Source of the DNA: Heyndrickxia shackletonii
GTDB lineage: Bacteria; Bacillota; Bacilli; Bacillales; Bacillaceae_C
DNA length: 64,000 nucleotides
Direction: 5' to 3'
Assembly (NCBI RefSeq): GCF_001420715.1
Contig: NZ_LJJC01000004.1
Coordinates: 2,279,908-2,343,907 of the forward strand
Translations under genes and position numbers: made by a program
The notes under the pieces: model-generated
Told to the model about the DNA's origin: nothing
Seen by the model: the letters and a program-made list of their open reading frames with translations, nothing else
The model's database searches: none
In this document: positions 34,656 through 44,801 of the stretch, piece by piece
How positions within the stretch are numbered: position 1 is the stretch's first letter
How the letters are laid out: each line of letters begins with the position of its first letter

Positions 34656-35132
34656 CTACGTACTAGTGACAATAGGCTTTAAAAGGTACTGTCTAGGAGT
34701 TCCTAGTTGGAAGGTTCCGCTGAATTCAGGAATGTCGGTATTGAAATGGATGATAATGGGTGCATCCAATAGCAATGGATAATTGTTGAAAAATTGATTA
34801 TCTGCTATTACAAGCATCCGAATCAATTCCGGCAGTTCCTTTTGAAAGATCATACAACGAACTTGAGTGAGTCTTCTATCGGATTCTGATCCATTCATGC
34901 TTATATTACCATTAAGCGCGTATTCTCCCATTAAGGTAATCCATTCGGCTTGGAGAATCTCTGATACATCTAAGTCGTTTGTTTGTTTGCTGAATTGGTT
35001 GCTAATCGATAAAAATAGTTTTCCGGTATATTCTGACTGTGATAAGGTATATTTTCTTCCTTCCAATGGGTGAAAGACTGTCGCTGGAGGAGCAATATTC
35101 ACTGAAAGTGTTTCAGATGTCCATTCGCTCAC
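34656..35132 (-). CDS. Staygreen-domain protein
   Basis: A 158-aa soluble protein resembling the staygreen (SGR) family, known in plants as the Mg-dechelatase of chlorophyll breakdown and present in a subset of bacteria with unknown physiological role. Recognisable parts are PPATVFHPLEGRKYTLSQSE (about 14-33), a TGKLFLSISNQF strand, and QKELPELIRMLVIADNQFF near the middle, ending with FQLGTPRQYLL. GTG at 35130-35132 was chosen because AAGGGGG lies 9 nt upstream; TTG three codons earlier is possible. Confidence 0.75.
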   Translation of the reverse strand: MSEWTSETLSVNIAPPATVFHPLEGRKYTLSQSEYTGKLFLSISNQFSKQTNDLDVSEILQAEWITLMGEYALNGNISMNGSESDRRLTQVRCMIFQKELPELIRMLVIADNQFFNNYPLLLDAPIIIHFNTDIPEFSGTFQLGTPRQYLLKPIVTST

Positions 35133-35190
35133 GATAAGCAACCCCCTTAATCATTACTTAACTCAGTATATGATACTTGCCTATAAAAGG

Positions 35191-35949
35191 TTACCTTTTT
35201 GCCCATTTTGTCTTAATCAAATTCCATTTTCCATTTTCGAAATACCAGGTTGCCGTTAGAACGCCTAGTGAATCTGCATGGTATGCACCACTAACTTGTC
35301 TGTAAGACCTAAGCCCATATCCTTTTTTTCCTCTAACCTTTGTTATTTTATACATAGCAACTGGATCAATCATTAGTTCGGTTGGTTCATTTAATTTTCC
35401 ATTTTCTTGATACAAACCTGTTTGAATGTATTCTTTTTTGCGATTGATCACATTAAGATGGAATCTTTCTTTTGTTTCTGTAACATTTATCGTTGCTTTG
35501 AAGTTATTCTCAAATTGCCCTTGAAGATTTAATTGGGGTGGTAAAGGAATTGCAACCGCTTTTTGATCTTTTATCGTATTCAAGTGATAGTTATAAATAC
35601 CCCCGCTCCCGCCTGTGGAGCTGGAAGCTAGCATATCTTTTATTCCATCATGATTTAAATCAGTAAATTCGATTTTTGGTTCTAATCCCGGACTATACTT
35701 AATTTTAACGATTGATTTATTTTGGAAAACAATTTCCGACCAAATTTTTTTATAATATTTGCCTCCCTGCTGATTTGGGGTCTCTTTTAACACTATCTTC
35801 TCTTTTTTTCCATCCCCATTTATATCCTCTTTATATGTTTTAATAATGGAGATAGCAGGGGTAGCTTCTTCACCTGCATAAGTAATCGCAACAGTTGTAA
35901 AGCTCAGCATGAAAAAGGCAGTAATAGCTAGTAAGTATTCTTTTTTCAT
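35191..35949 (-). CDS. Secreted VCBS/FG-GAP-like protein
   Basis: A 252-aa exported protein. The signal peptide MKKEYLLAITAFFMLSFTTV runs to a TYA|GEE site at about residue 26. Two calcium-loop-like motifs of the FG-GAP/VCBS type follow: DINGDGKKEKIVL (about 43-55) and DLNHDGIKDMLAS (about 97-109). The C-terminus has a conserved-looking VLTATWYFENGKWNLIKTKW. The start at 35947-35949 follows AAGGAG at 9-nt spacing; the longer open frame reaching 36120 overlaps parC and is rejected. Function unknown. Confidence 0.8.
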   Translation of the reverse strand: MKKEYLLAITAFFMLSFTTVAITYAGEEATPAISIIKTYKEDINGDGKKEKIVLKETPNQQGGKYYKKIWSEIVFQNKSIVKIKYSPGLEPKIEFTDLNHDGIKDMLASSSTGGSGGIYNYHLNTIKDQKAVAIPLPPQLNLQGQFENNFKATINVTETKERFHLNVINRKKEYIQTGLYQENGKLNEPTELMIDPVAMYKITKVRGKKGYGLRSYRQVSGAYHADSLGVLTATWYFENGKWNLIKTKWAKR

Positions 35950-36036
35950 TTTAAAAACTCCTTTTTCTCCGATTGTTACTATTATTGGCAAATAGATAGA
36001 AAGTATGTAATTTTTCCCTGAATTAAGATAAAAAAG

Positions 36037-36060
36037 AACTTGCCACCTTAGTGACAAGTT
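36037..36060 (-). terminator. Terminator of parE-parC
   Basis: On the leftward strand AACTTGtCAC pairs with GTGgCAAGTT (36037-36060), followed by CTTTTTTATC. Confidence 0.8.
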
Positions 36061-36077
36061 TAAATGATAGGAACCTT

Positions 36078-38522
36078 TTAGTTGTTTTCTGTATCTTTCT
36101 TGTTGGTTGTATCCTTCCAAATGCCTACTGTTAATCCGTTCTCCGATTCATCAAAAATAAAGGAGCCATTAGAATAACGATCATTTGCACGCATTTCCGC
36201 TATATTAATTTGTTCGATATTATTTTGCTCTGTTTGAACGTTCATAATATCACTATTGTCTACGATATCCATACCTGCTACACGATGCGGATTATTTTTC
36301 AATTCTCTTAGCATTACAACACCGCGTTTTGCCCTAGTTGTCTTTTCAAATTCTGCGATTTTCATTTTCTTAATCGCTCCTCTTTGGGTAGCAATGAAAA
36401 TGAATTCTTTGTCAGGATCCAAAATGATTTTTCCAGAGACAACATAGTCTCCTTCTTTCAGATTAATTCCTTTTACACCGGCAGCTCTTGCTCCTACGAT
36501 ATTAACTTCTTCCTCACTGAACCATAGACCATAGCCAATATGAGTTGCTATAAATAAATCCTTTTGACCATCCGTAAGATGAACATCTACTACTTCGTCA
36601 TCTCCTTTTAAATTAATAGCAACTAATGGTTTAGAGTATCTTTGTGCATTATACTGACTTAATTCAGTCTTTTTGACCATTCCATTTTTTGTTACGAATA
36701 ATAAGAATTGTGGTGCGGAAAAATCCTGAATAGTAATAACTTTAACAATTTGTTCGTCCTTTTCGATTGGTACAATATTAGCAATATGCTGGCCAAGATC
36801 CTTCCAGCGAATATCTGGTAATTCATGTACTGGACAATACAAGTAATTTCCTTTATTCGTAAAGAGTAAAATAACGTTGGTGGTATTAATTTCCTCTTGG
36901 AATAACAAGCGATCGGTTTCTTTAATGGCAAGATCAAGACCGTTAGAAGCTGTATAAGAACGAATGCTTGTACGTTTCACGTAACCATCTTTCGTAACCG
37001 TTACCATAACGTCCTCATTAGGAATCATAACCTCTAAATTGATTTTTATCTCTTCAATTTCATTCTCGATTTTTGTTTTGCGTGCGTCCGCATATTTCTT
37101 TTTAATTTCTTGTAGTTCTTTTTTAATTACTTTTAGTAAGTTTTTTTCACTTTCAAGAATGGCTGTTAATTCTTCGATTTTCTTGTTTAATTCCATTGCT
37201 TCCTTTTGAAGGGCCGTAATATCGGTATTGGTTAAGCGATATAGCTGCAATGATACGATCGCTTCTGCCTGTGGCTCTGTAAATTCATATTTGGCAATTA
37301 AGTTATCCTTAGCATCGCGTTTATCTTTAGAGGCACGGATGGTCGCGATTACTTCATCTAAAATGGATAATGCTTTCATTAGTCCATCTACGATATGCTG
37401 ACGATCCATCGCTTTTTGTAAATCAAATTTCGTACGTTTCGTCACGACATCCTTTTGATGTTCAATATAGGAGTCTAAAAGCTCACGAATACCAAGTAAT
37501 TTTGGACGGCGATTATGGATTGCGACCATATTAAAGTTATAAGATACTTGTAAGTCCGTATTTTTGAATAAATAGTACAGAACTCCTTCGGCATCAGCAT
37601 CTTTTTTTAATTCAATGACAATACGAAGTCCTGTGCGGTCCGTTTCATCTCGGACCTCTGAAATGCCTTCTACTTTACGATCTAGTCTAAGCTCGTCAAT
37701 TTTTTTTACTAAATTAGCTTTATTGACTTCATAAGGTATTTCAGTAACAACAATTTGCTGCTTCCCGCCACGCATATCCTCAATGGATGTTTTCCCGCGG
37801 ACCACCATTTTTCCTTTGCCTGTTTCATATGCCTTCTTTATCCCTTCAATACCTTGAATGATTCCGCCAGTTGGGAAATCAGGACCTTTAATAATCGTCA
37901 TAAGATCCTCTACTGTACAATCAGGACGTTCAATACGCATAATGGTTCCGTCAATTACTTCCCCAAGATGATGAGGAGGAATATCTGTTGCATATCCGGC
38001 TGATATACCAGTTGATCCATTTACTAATAGATTAGGAAACCGTGCTGGCAGAACAGTTGGTTCCTTAGATGTATCATCGAAGTTTGGGATGAAATCAACT
38101 GTGTCTTTATCAATATCAAGCAAAAGTTCAGATGCGATAGCAGAAAGACGCGCCTCTGTATAACGCATAGCAGCAGGAGGATCGCCATCAATACTACCGT
38201 TGTTTCCGTGCATTTCTACTAGTACATTGCGAACCTTCCAATCCTGACTCATCCTTACCATTGCATCATAAACAGATGTATCTCCATGAGGATGGTAATT
38301 ACCGATAACATTTCCGACTGTTTTAGCAGATTTTCGAAAGCCTTTATCTGCAGTGTTTCCCTCTACATGCATCGCGTATAAAATACGCCTTTGCACTGGC
38401 TTTAGACCGTCCCTAGCATCTGGAAGGGCACGATCTTGAATAATATATTTACTGTATCGTCCAAAACGATCTCCAATAACCTCTTCTAAAGGTAAATCTT
38501 GAAAACGTTCTACTGTTGTCAT
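36078..38522 (-). CDS. parC: DNA topoisomerase IV subunit A
   Basis: An 814-aa subunit of the decatenating type II topoisomerase, the DNA-cutting partner of ParE. The active-site Tyr121 is in [10 protein letters not shown]. The quinolone-determining segment reads [20 protein letters not shown] (76-95), with Thr82 and Asp86 at positions equivalent to Ser80 and Glu84 of Staphylococcus aureus GrlA. The C-terminal beta-pinwheel carries repeated blades such as [15 protein letters not shown] and [16 protein letters not shown]. The start overlaps the parE stop by 1 nt (TAATG), so translation is coupled. Confidence 0.97.
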   Translation of the reverse strand: MTTVERFQDLPLEEVIGDRFGRYSKYIIQDRALPDARDGLKPVQRRILYAMHVEGNTADKGFRKSAKTVGNVIGNYHPHGDTSVYDAMVRMSQDWKVRNVLVEMHGNNGSIDGDPPAAMRYTEARLSAIASELLLDIDKDTVDFIPNFDDTSKEPTVLPARFPNLLVNGSTGISAGYATDIPPHHLGEVIDGTIMRIERPDCTVEDLMTIIKGPDFPTGGIIQGIEGIKKAYETGKGKMVVRGKTSIEDMRGGKQQIVVTEIPYEVNKANLVKKIDELRLDRKVEGISEVRDETDRTGLRIVIELKKDADAEGVLYYLFKNTDLQVSYNFNMVAIHNRRPKLLGIRELLDSYIEHQKDVVTKRTKFDLQKAMDRQHIVDGLMKALSILDEVIATIRASKDKRDAKDNLIAKYEFTEPQAEAIVSLQLYRLTNTDITALQKEAMELNKKIEELTAILESEKNLLKVIKKELQEIKKKYADARKTKIENEIEEIKINLEVMIPNEDVMVTVTKDGYVKRTSIRSYTASNGLDLAIKETDRLLFQEEINTTNVILLFTNKGNYLYCPVHELPDIRWKDLGQHIANIVPIEKDEQIVKVITIQDFSAPQFLLFVTKNGMVKKTELSQYNAQRYSKPLVAINLKGDDEVVDVHLTDGQKDLFIATHIGYGLWFSEEEVNIVGARAAGVKGINLKEGDYVVSGKIILDPDKEFIFIATQRGAIKKMKIAEFEKTTRAKRGVVMLRELKNNPHRVAGMDIVDNSDIMNVQTEQNNIEQINIAEMRANDRYSNGSFIFDESENGLTVGIWKDTTNKKDTENN

Positions 38523-40498
38523 TAGATCTGTTCCCCTCCTTCGACAGTAAGATTTTCATTCTCTAATATGCTTTGATCTTCTTCCAGTCCAAAAGCAACA
38601 TTATTTTCAATCCATTTCCGTCGCGGTTCCACTTTATCTCCCATTAAGGTTGTTACCCGGCGTTCTGCTCTTGCAGCATCATCAATACGTACACGAATTA
38701 ATGTTCTTGATTCCGGATCCATCGTTGTTTCCCATAATTGGTCTGCATTCATTTCGCCAAGACCTTTATATCGCTGAAGCATATAGCCTCTTCCAACTTT
38801 TTTTATCACCGATTGCAATTCATTTTCTGTCCAAGCATACTCGATTACCTCTTTTTTACCGCTCCCTTTACTTACTTTATAAAGCGGCGGGAGGGCGATA
38901 TATACTTTTCCAGCTTCTATCAATGGACGCATATAACGATAGAAGAAAGTAAGGAGCAGTACTTGTATGTGAGCACCGTCCGTATCGGCATCTGTCATAA
39001 TGATCACTTTATTGTAATTAACATCCTCAATATTAAAGTCAGGTCCGACACCCGCTCCAATTGTATGAATGATGGTATTGATTTCTTCATTTTTAAAAAT
39101 GTCTTGAAGCTTCGCTTTTTCCGTGTTAATTACTTTTCCACGAAGCGGAAGAACGGCTTGGAAACGACGGTCACGGCCTTGTTTTGCCGAACCTCCAGCG
39201 GAATCACCCTCAACAAGATAAAGTTCATTTTTTTCCGGATTTCGCGATTGGGCAGGAGTTAGTTTTCCTGAAAGGATACTCTCTGATTTCTTTTTCTTTT
39301 TCCCGTTGCGTGCTTCCTCCCGGGCTTTTCTCGCTGCTTCTCTTGCTTGTGCTGCTTTTATAGCCTTTTTAATTAATAAATTACTGGAATCAGGGTTTTC
39401 TTCTAGAAAATAGGCTAGATGCTCTGAAACGACAGTATCAACAGCAGAACGTGCTTCACTCGTACCTAGCTTACCTTTTGTTTGTCCTTCGAATTGCAGA
39501 AACTCTTCCGGAATTCGAACAGATACGATAGCGGATAATCCTTCCCGAATGTCTGTTCCGTCTAAGTTTTTATCCCGCTCTTTTAAAAGGTTAACCTTCC
39601 GTGCATATTCATTTATCACTCGTGTTAATGCGGTTTTGGCGCCTGCTTCATGGGTTCCCCCGTCCTTTGTACGCACATTATTAACGAAGGAGAGGATATT
39701 TTCTGAAAATCCGTCGTTAAATTGGAAAGCAAATTCAACTTCAATATCACTGGCTTCCCCCTCAATCATGACAACGGGATGCAGAACATCTTTCCCTTCA
39801 TTTAAGTATTCAACGAATGCTTCAATGCCGTTTTCATAATGAAAGGTGTCACTTTGGCCGTAGCGTTCATCGATAATCTCAATTTTTAAACCTTTTAATA
39901 AAAAGGCGGATTCTCTTAATCGCTCACAAAGGGTGTCGTAATTAAAGGTGGTAGTGCTGAAAATAGTCGGATCAGGCTTGAAATGGATGTTTGTCCCTGT
40001 TTGATTTGATTTTCCGATTTTTTCAAGGGTCGTTTCCGGTATTCCGCCATCACGAAATCGTTGCTCATATACATACCCATCACGCTTGATGGTTACAACC
40101 AACCATTCCGATAAAGCATTTACAACGGAAGCACCAACACCGTGTAATCCACCTGCCGTTTTATATCCGCCTTGCCCAAACTTACCCCCGGCATGTAAGA
40201 CTGTAAAAATTACCTCTGTCGTTGGTTTTCCTAACTTATGCATTCCTGTCGGCATACCGCGCCCTTTGTCATCTACACTTATACTATTATCCTTATGGAT
40301 TTTGACAATAATATGATCACCATTGCCGGCAAGTGCCTCGTCAACGGAATTATCGACAATTTCATATACAAGGTGATGCAATCCTCGCGCGTCAGTTGAT
40401 CCTATATACATCCCCGGACGTTTCCGAACCGCTTCAAGACCCTCCAGCACCTGGATGGCATCATCGTTATACTCAATTAAGTCTTGTTTCTTTGTCAC
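38522..40498 (-). CDS. parE: DNA topoisomerase IV subunit B
   Basis: A 658-aa ATPase subunit of topoisomerase IV. The GHKL ATPase has [13 protein letters not shown] and [19 protein letters not shown]; the TOPRIM domain has [20 protein letters not shown] and [19 protein letters not shown]. The start chosen is GTG at 40496-40498 behind AAAGGGGAA, giving the N-terminus [20 protein letters not shown]; the open frame extends 36 codons upstream with no site. The promoter region (40700-40765) contains two LexA-type boxes, fitting SOS control of parE-parC. Followed directly by parC. Confidence 0.97.
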   Translation of the reverse strand: MTKKQDLIEYNDDAIQVLEGLEAVRKRPGMYIGSTDARGLHHLVYEIVDNSVDEALAGNGDHIIVKIHKDNSISVDDKGRGMPTGMHKLGKPTTEVIFTVLHAGGKFGQGGYKTAGGLHGVGASVVNALSEWLVVTIKRDGYVYEQRFRDGGIPETTLEKIGKSNQTGTNIHFKPDPTIFSTTTFNYDTLCERLRESAFLLKGLKIEIIDERYGQSDTFHYENGIEAFVEYLNEGKDVLHPVVMIEGEASDIEVEFAFQFNDGFSENILSFVNNVRTKDGGTHEAGAKTALTRVINEYARKVNLLKERDKNLDGTDIREGLSAIVSVRIPEEFLQFEGQTKGKLGTSEARSAVDTVVSEHLAYFLEENPDSSNLLIKKAIKAAQAREAARKAREEARNGKKKKKSESILSGKLTPAQSRNPEKNELYLVEGDSAGGSAKQGRDRRFQAVLPLRGKVINTEKAKLQDIFKNEEINTIIHTIGAGVGPDFNIEDVNYNKVIIMTDADTDGAHIQVLLLTFFYRYMRPLIEAGKVYIALPPLYKVSKGSGKKEVIEYAWTENELQSVIKKVGRGYMLQRYKGLGEMNADQLWETTMDPESRTLIRVRIDDAARAERRVTTLMGDKVEPRRKWIENNVAFGLEEDQSILENENLTVEGGEQI

Positions 40499-40716
40499 AA
40501 AAATTCCCCTTTCAACAACACAACTCTCTGTCTCTATATAAAACAATCGTAAATCATTATCAAAGGCTATTTCATAAACTATCTTGCTTTTGTAGACGAA
40601 AACCAATAAAAACCTTATTTAAGTTAAGAATGATTAACACATCTTTAAGAAAATGTGCCCCTAGGCTAAGTCTACAATAGAATTTACATGAAAACAGCCT
40701 AATTAAAATGATGAAA

Positions 40717-40730
40717 CAAACATCTGTTCG
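40717..40730 (-). promoter_or_regulatory. LexA (DinR) box 1 upstream of parE
   Basis: On the leftward strand the sequence is CGAACAGATGTTTG, matching the Bacillus SOS box CGAACRNRYGTTYC at 13 of 14 positions. It starts 6 nt downstream of the -10 hexamer TATAAT (40737-40742), preceded by TGT as an extended -10, so LexA binding here would block initiation. Confidence 0.75.
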
Positions 40731-40736
40731 CTTATC

Positions 40737-40745
40737 ATTATAACA
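40737..40745 (-). promoter_or_regulatory. Extended -10 promoter element for parE-parC
   Basis: On the leftward strand TGTTATAAT, with TATAAT at 40737-40742. No good -35 hexamer at 17 bp, as is common for extended -10 promoters. About 240 nt before the parE GTG. Confidence 0.5.
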
Positions 40746-40749
40746 TATC

Positions 40750-40763
40750 CGAACAAGCGTCTA
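40750..40763 (+). promoter_or_regulatory. LexA (DinR) box 2 upstream of parE, weaker
   Basis: CGAACAAGCGTCTA matches CGAACRNRYGTTYC at 12 of 14 positions. It lies on the upstream side of the -10 element, so two operators flank the promoter, centred 33 bp apart. Confidence 0.5.
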
Positions 40764-40925
40764 TGAACTATTTTAACGATAAATTCTTATTTGGCAAATT
40801 ACTTTTTAAAGACAAACAATTTTTCTGCCTGAATGATCCGTGAAACTACTGTACTTTTTAAAAATCCATCGTGAATCTATAATAGGCTTCATAGCCGTTA
40901 ATTGGGAGTTTTTAAATGAATAAAA

Positions 40926-40957
40926 AACAAGCGTACCATAAAAGAAATACGCTTGTT
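40926..40957 (-). terminator. Terminator of yneT
   Basis: AACAAGCGTA (40926-40935) pairs with TACGCTTGTT (40948-40957); on the leftward strand the T-run TTTTTTA follows. Confidence 0.88.
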
Positions 40958-40966
40958 TAAAGAAAC

Positions 40967-41380
40967 TCATTTTGTTAAGGCATGTTCGACTTTAATACAG
41001 CGATTCATAATTACCGTATATCCTTTTTCTTTCAGAAATTGATATGCTTCTTCATTTTCAAGGCCTAATTGTGCCCAGAAGATATCTGCGTCGATTTCGT
41101 CAAATTCTTTTGCAATCTCCGGCAGATATTCGGACCTGCGGAACACATTGACAATATCCACATGTCCTTCAATTTCTTTAAGGGATGAAACAGCCTTCAC
41201 ACCCAACACACTCTCGACAGAAGGATTAACAGGAATAATTTCATAGCCCGCTTTTTGCATTGCTTCTGAAATCATATAAGATGTTCTCTCGGGATTATCA
41301 CTTAACCCTACTACGGCTATACGTTTCGCTTTTTTTAAAATCCCTTTGATTTCTTCTCTGCTTGGATTTTCAATTGTCAT
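40967..41380 (-). CDS. yneT: CoA-binding protein YneT
   Basis: A 137-aa single-domain CoA-binding (Rossmann-like) protein of the YccU/YneT family. It has RIAVVGLSDNPERTSYMISE (about 20-39), the central IIPVNPSVESVLGVKAVSSL and FWAQLGLENEEAYQFLKEKG followed by the conserved end VIMNRCIKVEH. The ligand is inferred from the family; the physiological role is unknown. In Bacillus subtilis, as I recall, yneT lies next to parE-parC, which is the arrangement here. Confidence 0.9.
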   Translation of the reverse strand: MTIENPSREEIKGILKKAKRIAVVGLSDNPERTSYMISEAMQKAGYEIIPVNPSVESVLGVKAVSSLKEIEGHVDIVNVFRRSEYLPEIAKEFDEIDADIFWAQLGLENEEAYQFLKEKGYTVIMNRCIKVEHALTK

Positions 41381-41438
41381 TCAAAAACCCCCATGTGTCT
41401 TTTTTCTTATCGTACGCTTTTCTAGCGATTCCTGCAAC

Positions 41439-42734
41439 TTACGATACGGATGAAGCTGATTTTCTTTTCTTTTGCCAACGCAAGTATTGCTCTGAAATGA
41501 TGGCAATAATGGTTCCTAACACTAATCCGTTATTGACTAAGGATCCGATGAATGCAGGAAGTTTCACGGTTGCTTCCGCAGGCAAAAACATCGTTCCAAC
41601 CCCTACCATTAAAGCGATTCCGGCAGTTGTATAAGTAATTTGTCGATCTGTAACTTTTTCAATTTCCGATAGTGCAAGCCCAATCATCTTCGTGAAAATG
41701 ACAAAGGTTACCGCATAGCCCACAGGTGCAGGAAGTGCTGACATAATATTCATAAGCGGTGGAAGCAAGGAAATAACGGTTACTAAAACGCCGCCAATAA
41801 TAAATGGTTTTATGGACTTAATACCAGTTTGAGATACAAATCCTGCTGAACCGGAAATTGGCACGGAGCCAATTGCAGAAAAAACCCCGCCAAGTATTTG
41901 GTTGATTCCGGAAATGAAGCCAGACTTTTTAAAGCTAACTGGTTTGGTTTTAGATCCTTTTAAAACCTCTTCCATCACTCGAATCGAAGCAATCATATTA
42001 GTCGTTAGTAATATCGTTATGAAAAAGGAAGTGGTTAATACACCTGCATCAAAGGTTGGCTTTCCAAAATGAAAAAGTTTTGGAAAGGCGATTATCGCGT
42101 GGCTGCTTGGAACCTTTGGTGCTAGTCCAAAAAGGATAAAAAGCATCCATCCTATCAATAATCCGAAAATAATGGAAAATTGCCGTACCCATTGTATTTT
42201 CATTTGACCAAGGTAAAAAGTAACAAGAATAATGACGATACATAACACAGCTACTTTAGGTTGTATATGGGCTTGTTCCTCCGATAATCCAAGCATTCCT
42301 TTTATAAAGGAACCGCTTAACTGCAGGATCAGCAAAAAGAGATAAATAAACGTTACAGTTGGAGTAAAAAGCCTTGCTAACTTCTCAATTAACCCGAAGG
42401 CAGAAAGAAGAAAGAAAACGATACCGCTAAAAATCATGCCTCCGCTAAGTGCATTCAACGCTTCAATGCTAGTGGAATAAATGGTCCCGACAAAGCCGGC
42501 ATAAATGGCAAATACGCTCCACCATAAGCCTGCAGGTCCTTCTGAAACTGGTAGGCGATGACCGATAAATCCTTGTAATAGTCCAGCAATTCCTAATACG
42601 AAAATCGTTCTTTGTACAAATGCTGATGTTTCAATCGGATTTAAGTGAAATAGATCAGCTATAGCGATTGGTGCTGCGATAGCACCGGCAATCATAAAAG
42701 CCATCCATTGGATGGCTGACAAAAATGTTTTCAT
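41439..42734 (-). CDS. NCS2-family purine/pyrimidine permease
   Basis: A 431-aa membrane transporter of the nucleobase-ascorbate (NCS2) family with about 12-14 helices. Recognisable parts are LPVSEGPAGLWWSVFAIYAG (about 61-80), GGVFSAIGSVPISGSAGFVS (about 287-306) and a C-terminal IGLALSEIEKVTDRQITYTT; the motif region with SxxPxxxSxG fits uracil/xanthine permeases. It lies between yneT and the GH18 gene, a position where I expect no gene in Bacillus subtilis. Substrate not determinable. GGGGTTT precedes the start. Confidence 0.88.
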   Translation of the reverse strand: MKTFLSAIQWMAFMIAGAIAAPIAIADLFHLNPIETSAFVQRTIFVLGIAGLLQGFIGHRLPVSEGPAGLWWSVFAIYAGFVGTIYSTSIEALNALSGGMIFSGIVFFLLSAFGLIEKLARLFTPTVTFIYLFLLILQLSGSFIKGMLGLSEEQAHIQPKVAVLCIVIILVTFYLGQMKIQWVRQFSIIFGLLIGWMLFILFGLAPKVPSSHAIIAFPKLFHFGKPTFDAGVLTTSFFITILLTTNMIASIRVMEEVLKGSKTKPVSFKKSGFISGINQILGGVFSAIGSVPISGSAGFVSQTGIKSIKPFIIGGVLVTVISLLPPLMNIMSALPAPVGYAVTFVIFTKMIGLALSEIEKVTDRQITYTTAGIALMVGVGTMFLPAEATVKLPAFIGSLVNNGLVLGTIIAIISEQYLRWQKKRKSASSVS

Positions 42735-42769
42735 TCTTTAAAACCCCTAACTTCATAAAGTACGTAATA

Positions 42770-44488
42770 TTAATTTTGATTGTAGGCAGAAAGGGTAGAT
42801 TGCAGTGACATAAAGGCATGTTCGTTACCAAATGCCCGCGCCCAAGAAGCGATGCCTGCTAATTGGTTATGACCTGCAATATCTGCTCTCTTAGCCAAAG
42901 AATACTCATCCTCAATCCACATTTTATATGTGATATTGGTTTTGGAATCTAAATACTGAACATAATGCTGTCCGCTTTCGGAATCCATTTGTACTTTTAC
43001 TTTGTGCTTCTTTATCCATTCATTTGCTTGGTTCATGGTTAATGCACGGGAAGATGTATTTTTTTTGCCATCTTTCCATTCCTCTTTCCATAACCTTGAA
43101 TAAAAAGGCACACCTAAGATGATTTTATCATTTGGAACTAATTTTAATATCGGCTTAAGTCCACTTTCTACCCATGGCAAGCTTGCAACACTTCCCGCTA
43201 CCGGTGAATTTGCCCAATGTTCATCATATGCCATTATGATAAGGTAATCAACAATTTTTCCTAGTTTTTCCCGCTCGTAAAATTCAGACCAATTTCCTTT
43301 TGCAATAAAGGTAATGTCCATCGAAACATATTTATGATTGGCATGGAGCAAAGCCGTTATTTCACGTACAAATTGTGTGACTAGTGGTCCATCTTCTGGG
43401 CGGACATTTTCGATATCAATATTTATTCCGTCTAAATGCTCTTTATTTGCAATTTTTACTATCGATTGAATGATTTTTTGTCTTTTCTCAAATGTGCTAA
43501 AAGCAGCTTTTGTTAAATCAGGATTAGATGAATTAGAAAATAGTGCCCAAACTTGTATATGATGCTGTTTTGCCCATTTAATATATTTCGATGATAATAG
43601 GTTTGAAATATCCCCGTTTTCATTCTTTAATCGAAACCATGTCGGTGAGACTACATTGACTCCAGCCATGATTGGCAGCTGGGATGGATTTGGTGTTTTG
43701 GTGTAAACGGCTTCCCAAGACATTTGGATTGGCTTTGAGATAGCTGGAAGGTTAATAACTTCTTTAGGAAAAGGGATTTGCACATGTTTAGCATTTTCCT
43801 TTTTGACATAAGCCTTCTGAATATACCCCCCAAACCCATCAAGAGTTCTAACAAAATAGTATTCTTTATATTCCCGTTCAATGTGAACAGTTTCTCCCCT
43901 ATTAACCTCAGTAACGTACGGGGATTGCAAGTTCTGGCGCATTCGAAGACGTAAGAAAGCTTTCCGAACATTCTTTGATACTATTTTTCCGTTATCGTAT
44001 TGTTCACCATCCAAATGGATCCAAATGACTCCCGTATGCTTCGTGATCTCGTATTGTATTGGGTACAGTGATTGCAGTGTTTCAAGCGATATATATGTAT
44101 GATTCGATACGTTCTTCATTATAGGGAATTTTGTTTGTTTCGGCTTTCCATTCACATACAAGACCTTTTGATTATATGGAATTTGAATCACACTTAATTT
44201 GGTTGTGATGATAAGGGAATGACTTTCTTCATAAATACTATCATCTATTTGATTTTTTACTGTATTAAGTGGGATATAAAGTTCATTTTCACTGCGGATT
44301 GCATTACCGTGTATTGCCCCTTTAATCAATATCGGATATTCTCCTGATAAATAGTTTCCTTTTTTCGTAGATGCAAAGGGGTAATATATATATAATAGAG
44401 TTCCCGTTATGATGAATAAAAGCAAAATAATAGTCAAAGGCCATTTTGTTTTTCTTTTGGGTCTAGATCTTAAAGGTATCGTTTCCAT
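42770..44488 (-). CDS. Membrane-anchored GH18 hydrolase with copper-amine-oxidase-like and SH3 domains
   Basis: A 572-aa cell-wall-directed protein. A membrane anchor covers about 17-40; an extracellular region like the copper amine oxidase N-terminal module covers about 48-160; an SH3-like domain (RQNLQSPYVTEVNRGETVHI onward) about 175-235; and the GH18 catalytic barrel about 260-565. The catalytic motif is DGINIDIENV (DxxDxDxE form), with YLIIMAYDEHW later. Such proteins are spore or cell wall glycosidases in Bacillus (YvbX-like). The second of two adjacent ATG codons is better spaced from AGGAGG. Confidence 0.88.
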   Translation of the reverse strand: METIPLRSRPKRKTKWPLTIILLLFIITGTLLYIYYPFASTKKGNYLSGEYPILIKGAIHGNAIRSENELYIPLNTVKNQIDDSIYEESHSLIITTKLSVIQIPYNQKVLYVNGKPKQTKFPIMKNVSNHTYISLETLQSLYPIQYEITKHTGVIWIHLDGEQYDNGKIVSKNVRKAFLRLRMRQNLQSPYVTEVNRGETVHIEREYKEYYFVRTLDGFGGYIQKAYVKKENAKHVQIPFPKEVINLPAISKPIQMSWEAVYTKTPNPSQLPIMAGVNVVSPTWFRLKNENGDISNLLSSKYIKWAKQHHIQVWALFSNSSNPDLTKAAFSTFEKRQKIIQSIVKIANKEHLDGINIDIENVRPEDGPLVTQFVREITALLHANHKYVSMDITFIAKGNWSEFYEREKLGKIVDYLIIMAYDEHWANSPVAGSVASLPWVESGLKPILKLVPNDKIILGVPFYSRLWKEEWKDGKKNTSSRALTMNQANEWIKKHKVKVQMDSESGQHYVQYLDSKTNITYKMWIEDEYSLAKRADIAGHNQLAGIASWARAFGNEHAFMSLQSTLSAYNQN

Positions 44489-44801
44489 CATTATCCTCCT
44501 AAATGCCATAATCTAATCGTACAGGAGGAAAAAGTCCGTGAAAAGAGTAAAAATATGACTTTTTTAAAACAAATGTGAAAACATCTCGGTCATCTCCTAG
44601 ATGATAGTTGATGGTGCTAGAAATAAACATTTTTTTAAGTGTATCCATAGGATTAAATTTTTTATTTATGCCCTAAACGATTAAAAAATCTTTTTTCTTT
44701 CACATTCTTTACATGATACAATAATAAAGCAATAATAAATTTGAATAGATAAAAGAATTCCAAACGATTTCTTTTGAACTAGCATTAAAGGAGCTATGTG
44801 A
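44489..44801. other. Divergent promoter region between the GH18 gene and plsY
   Basis: About 310 bp, AT-rich. A CATCTCCTAGATG hairpin-like stretch is present at about 44591-44603. TTCTTTACATGATACAATAA (about 44707-44726) looks like a SigA promoter for plsY. No gene seen. Confidence 0.4.

Noticed and set aside
35950-36120. N-terminal extension of the VCBS protein ORF into parC
   Set aside because: No ribosome-binding site; a clean signal peptide with AAGGAG begins at 35949.
36950-40320. Antisense ORFs inside parC and parE
   Set aside because: They mirror codon bias of strongly conserved genes on the other strand and have no ribosome-binding sites or domains.
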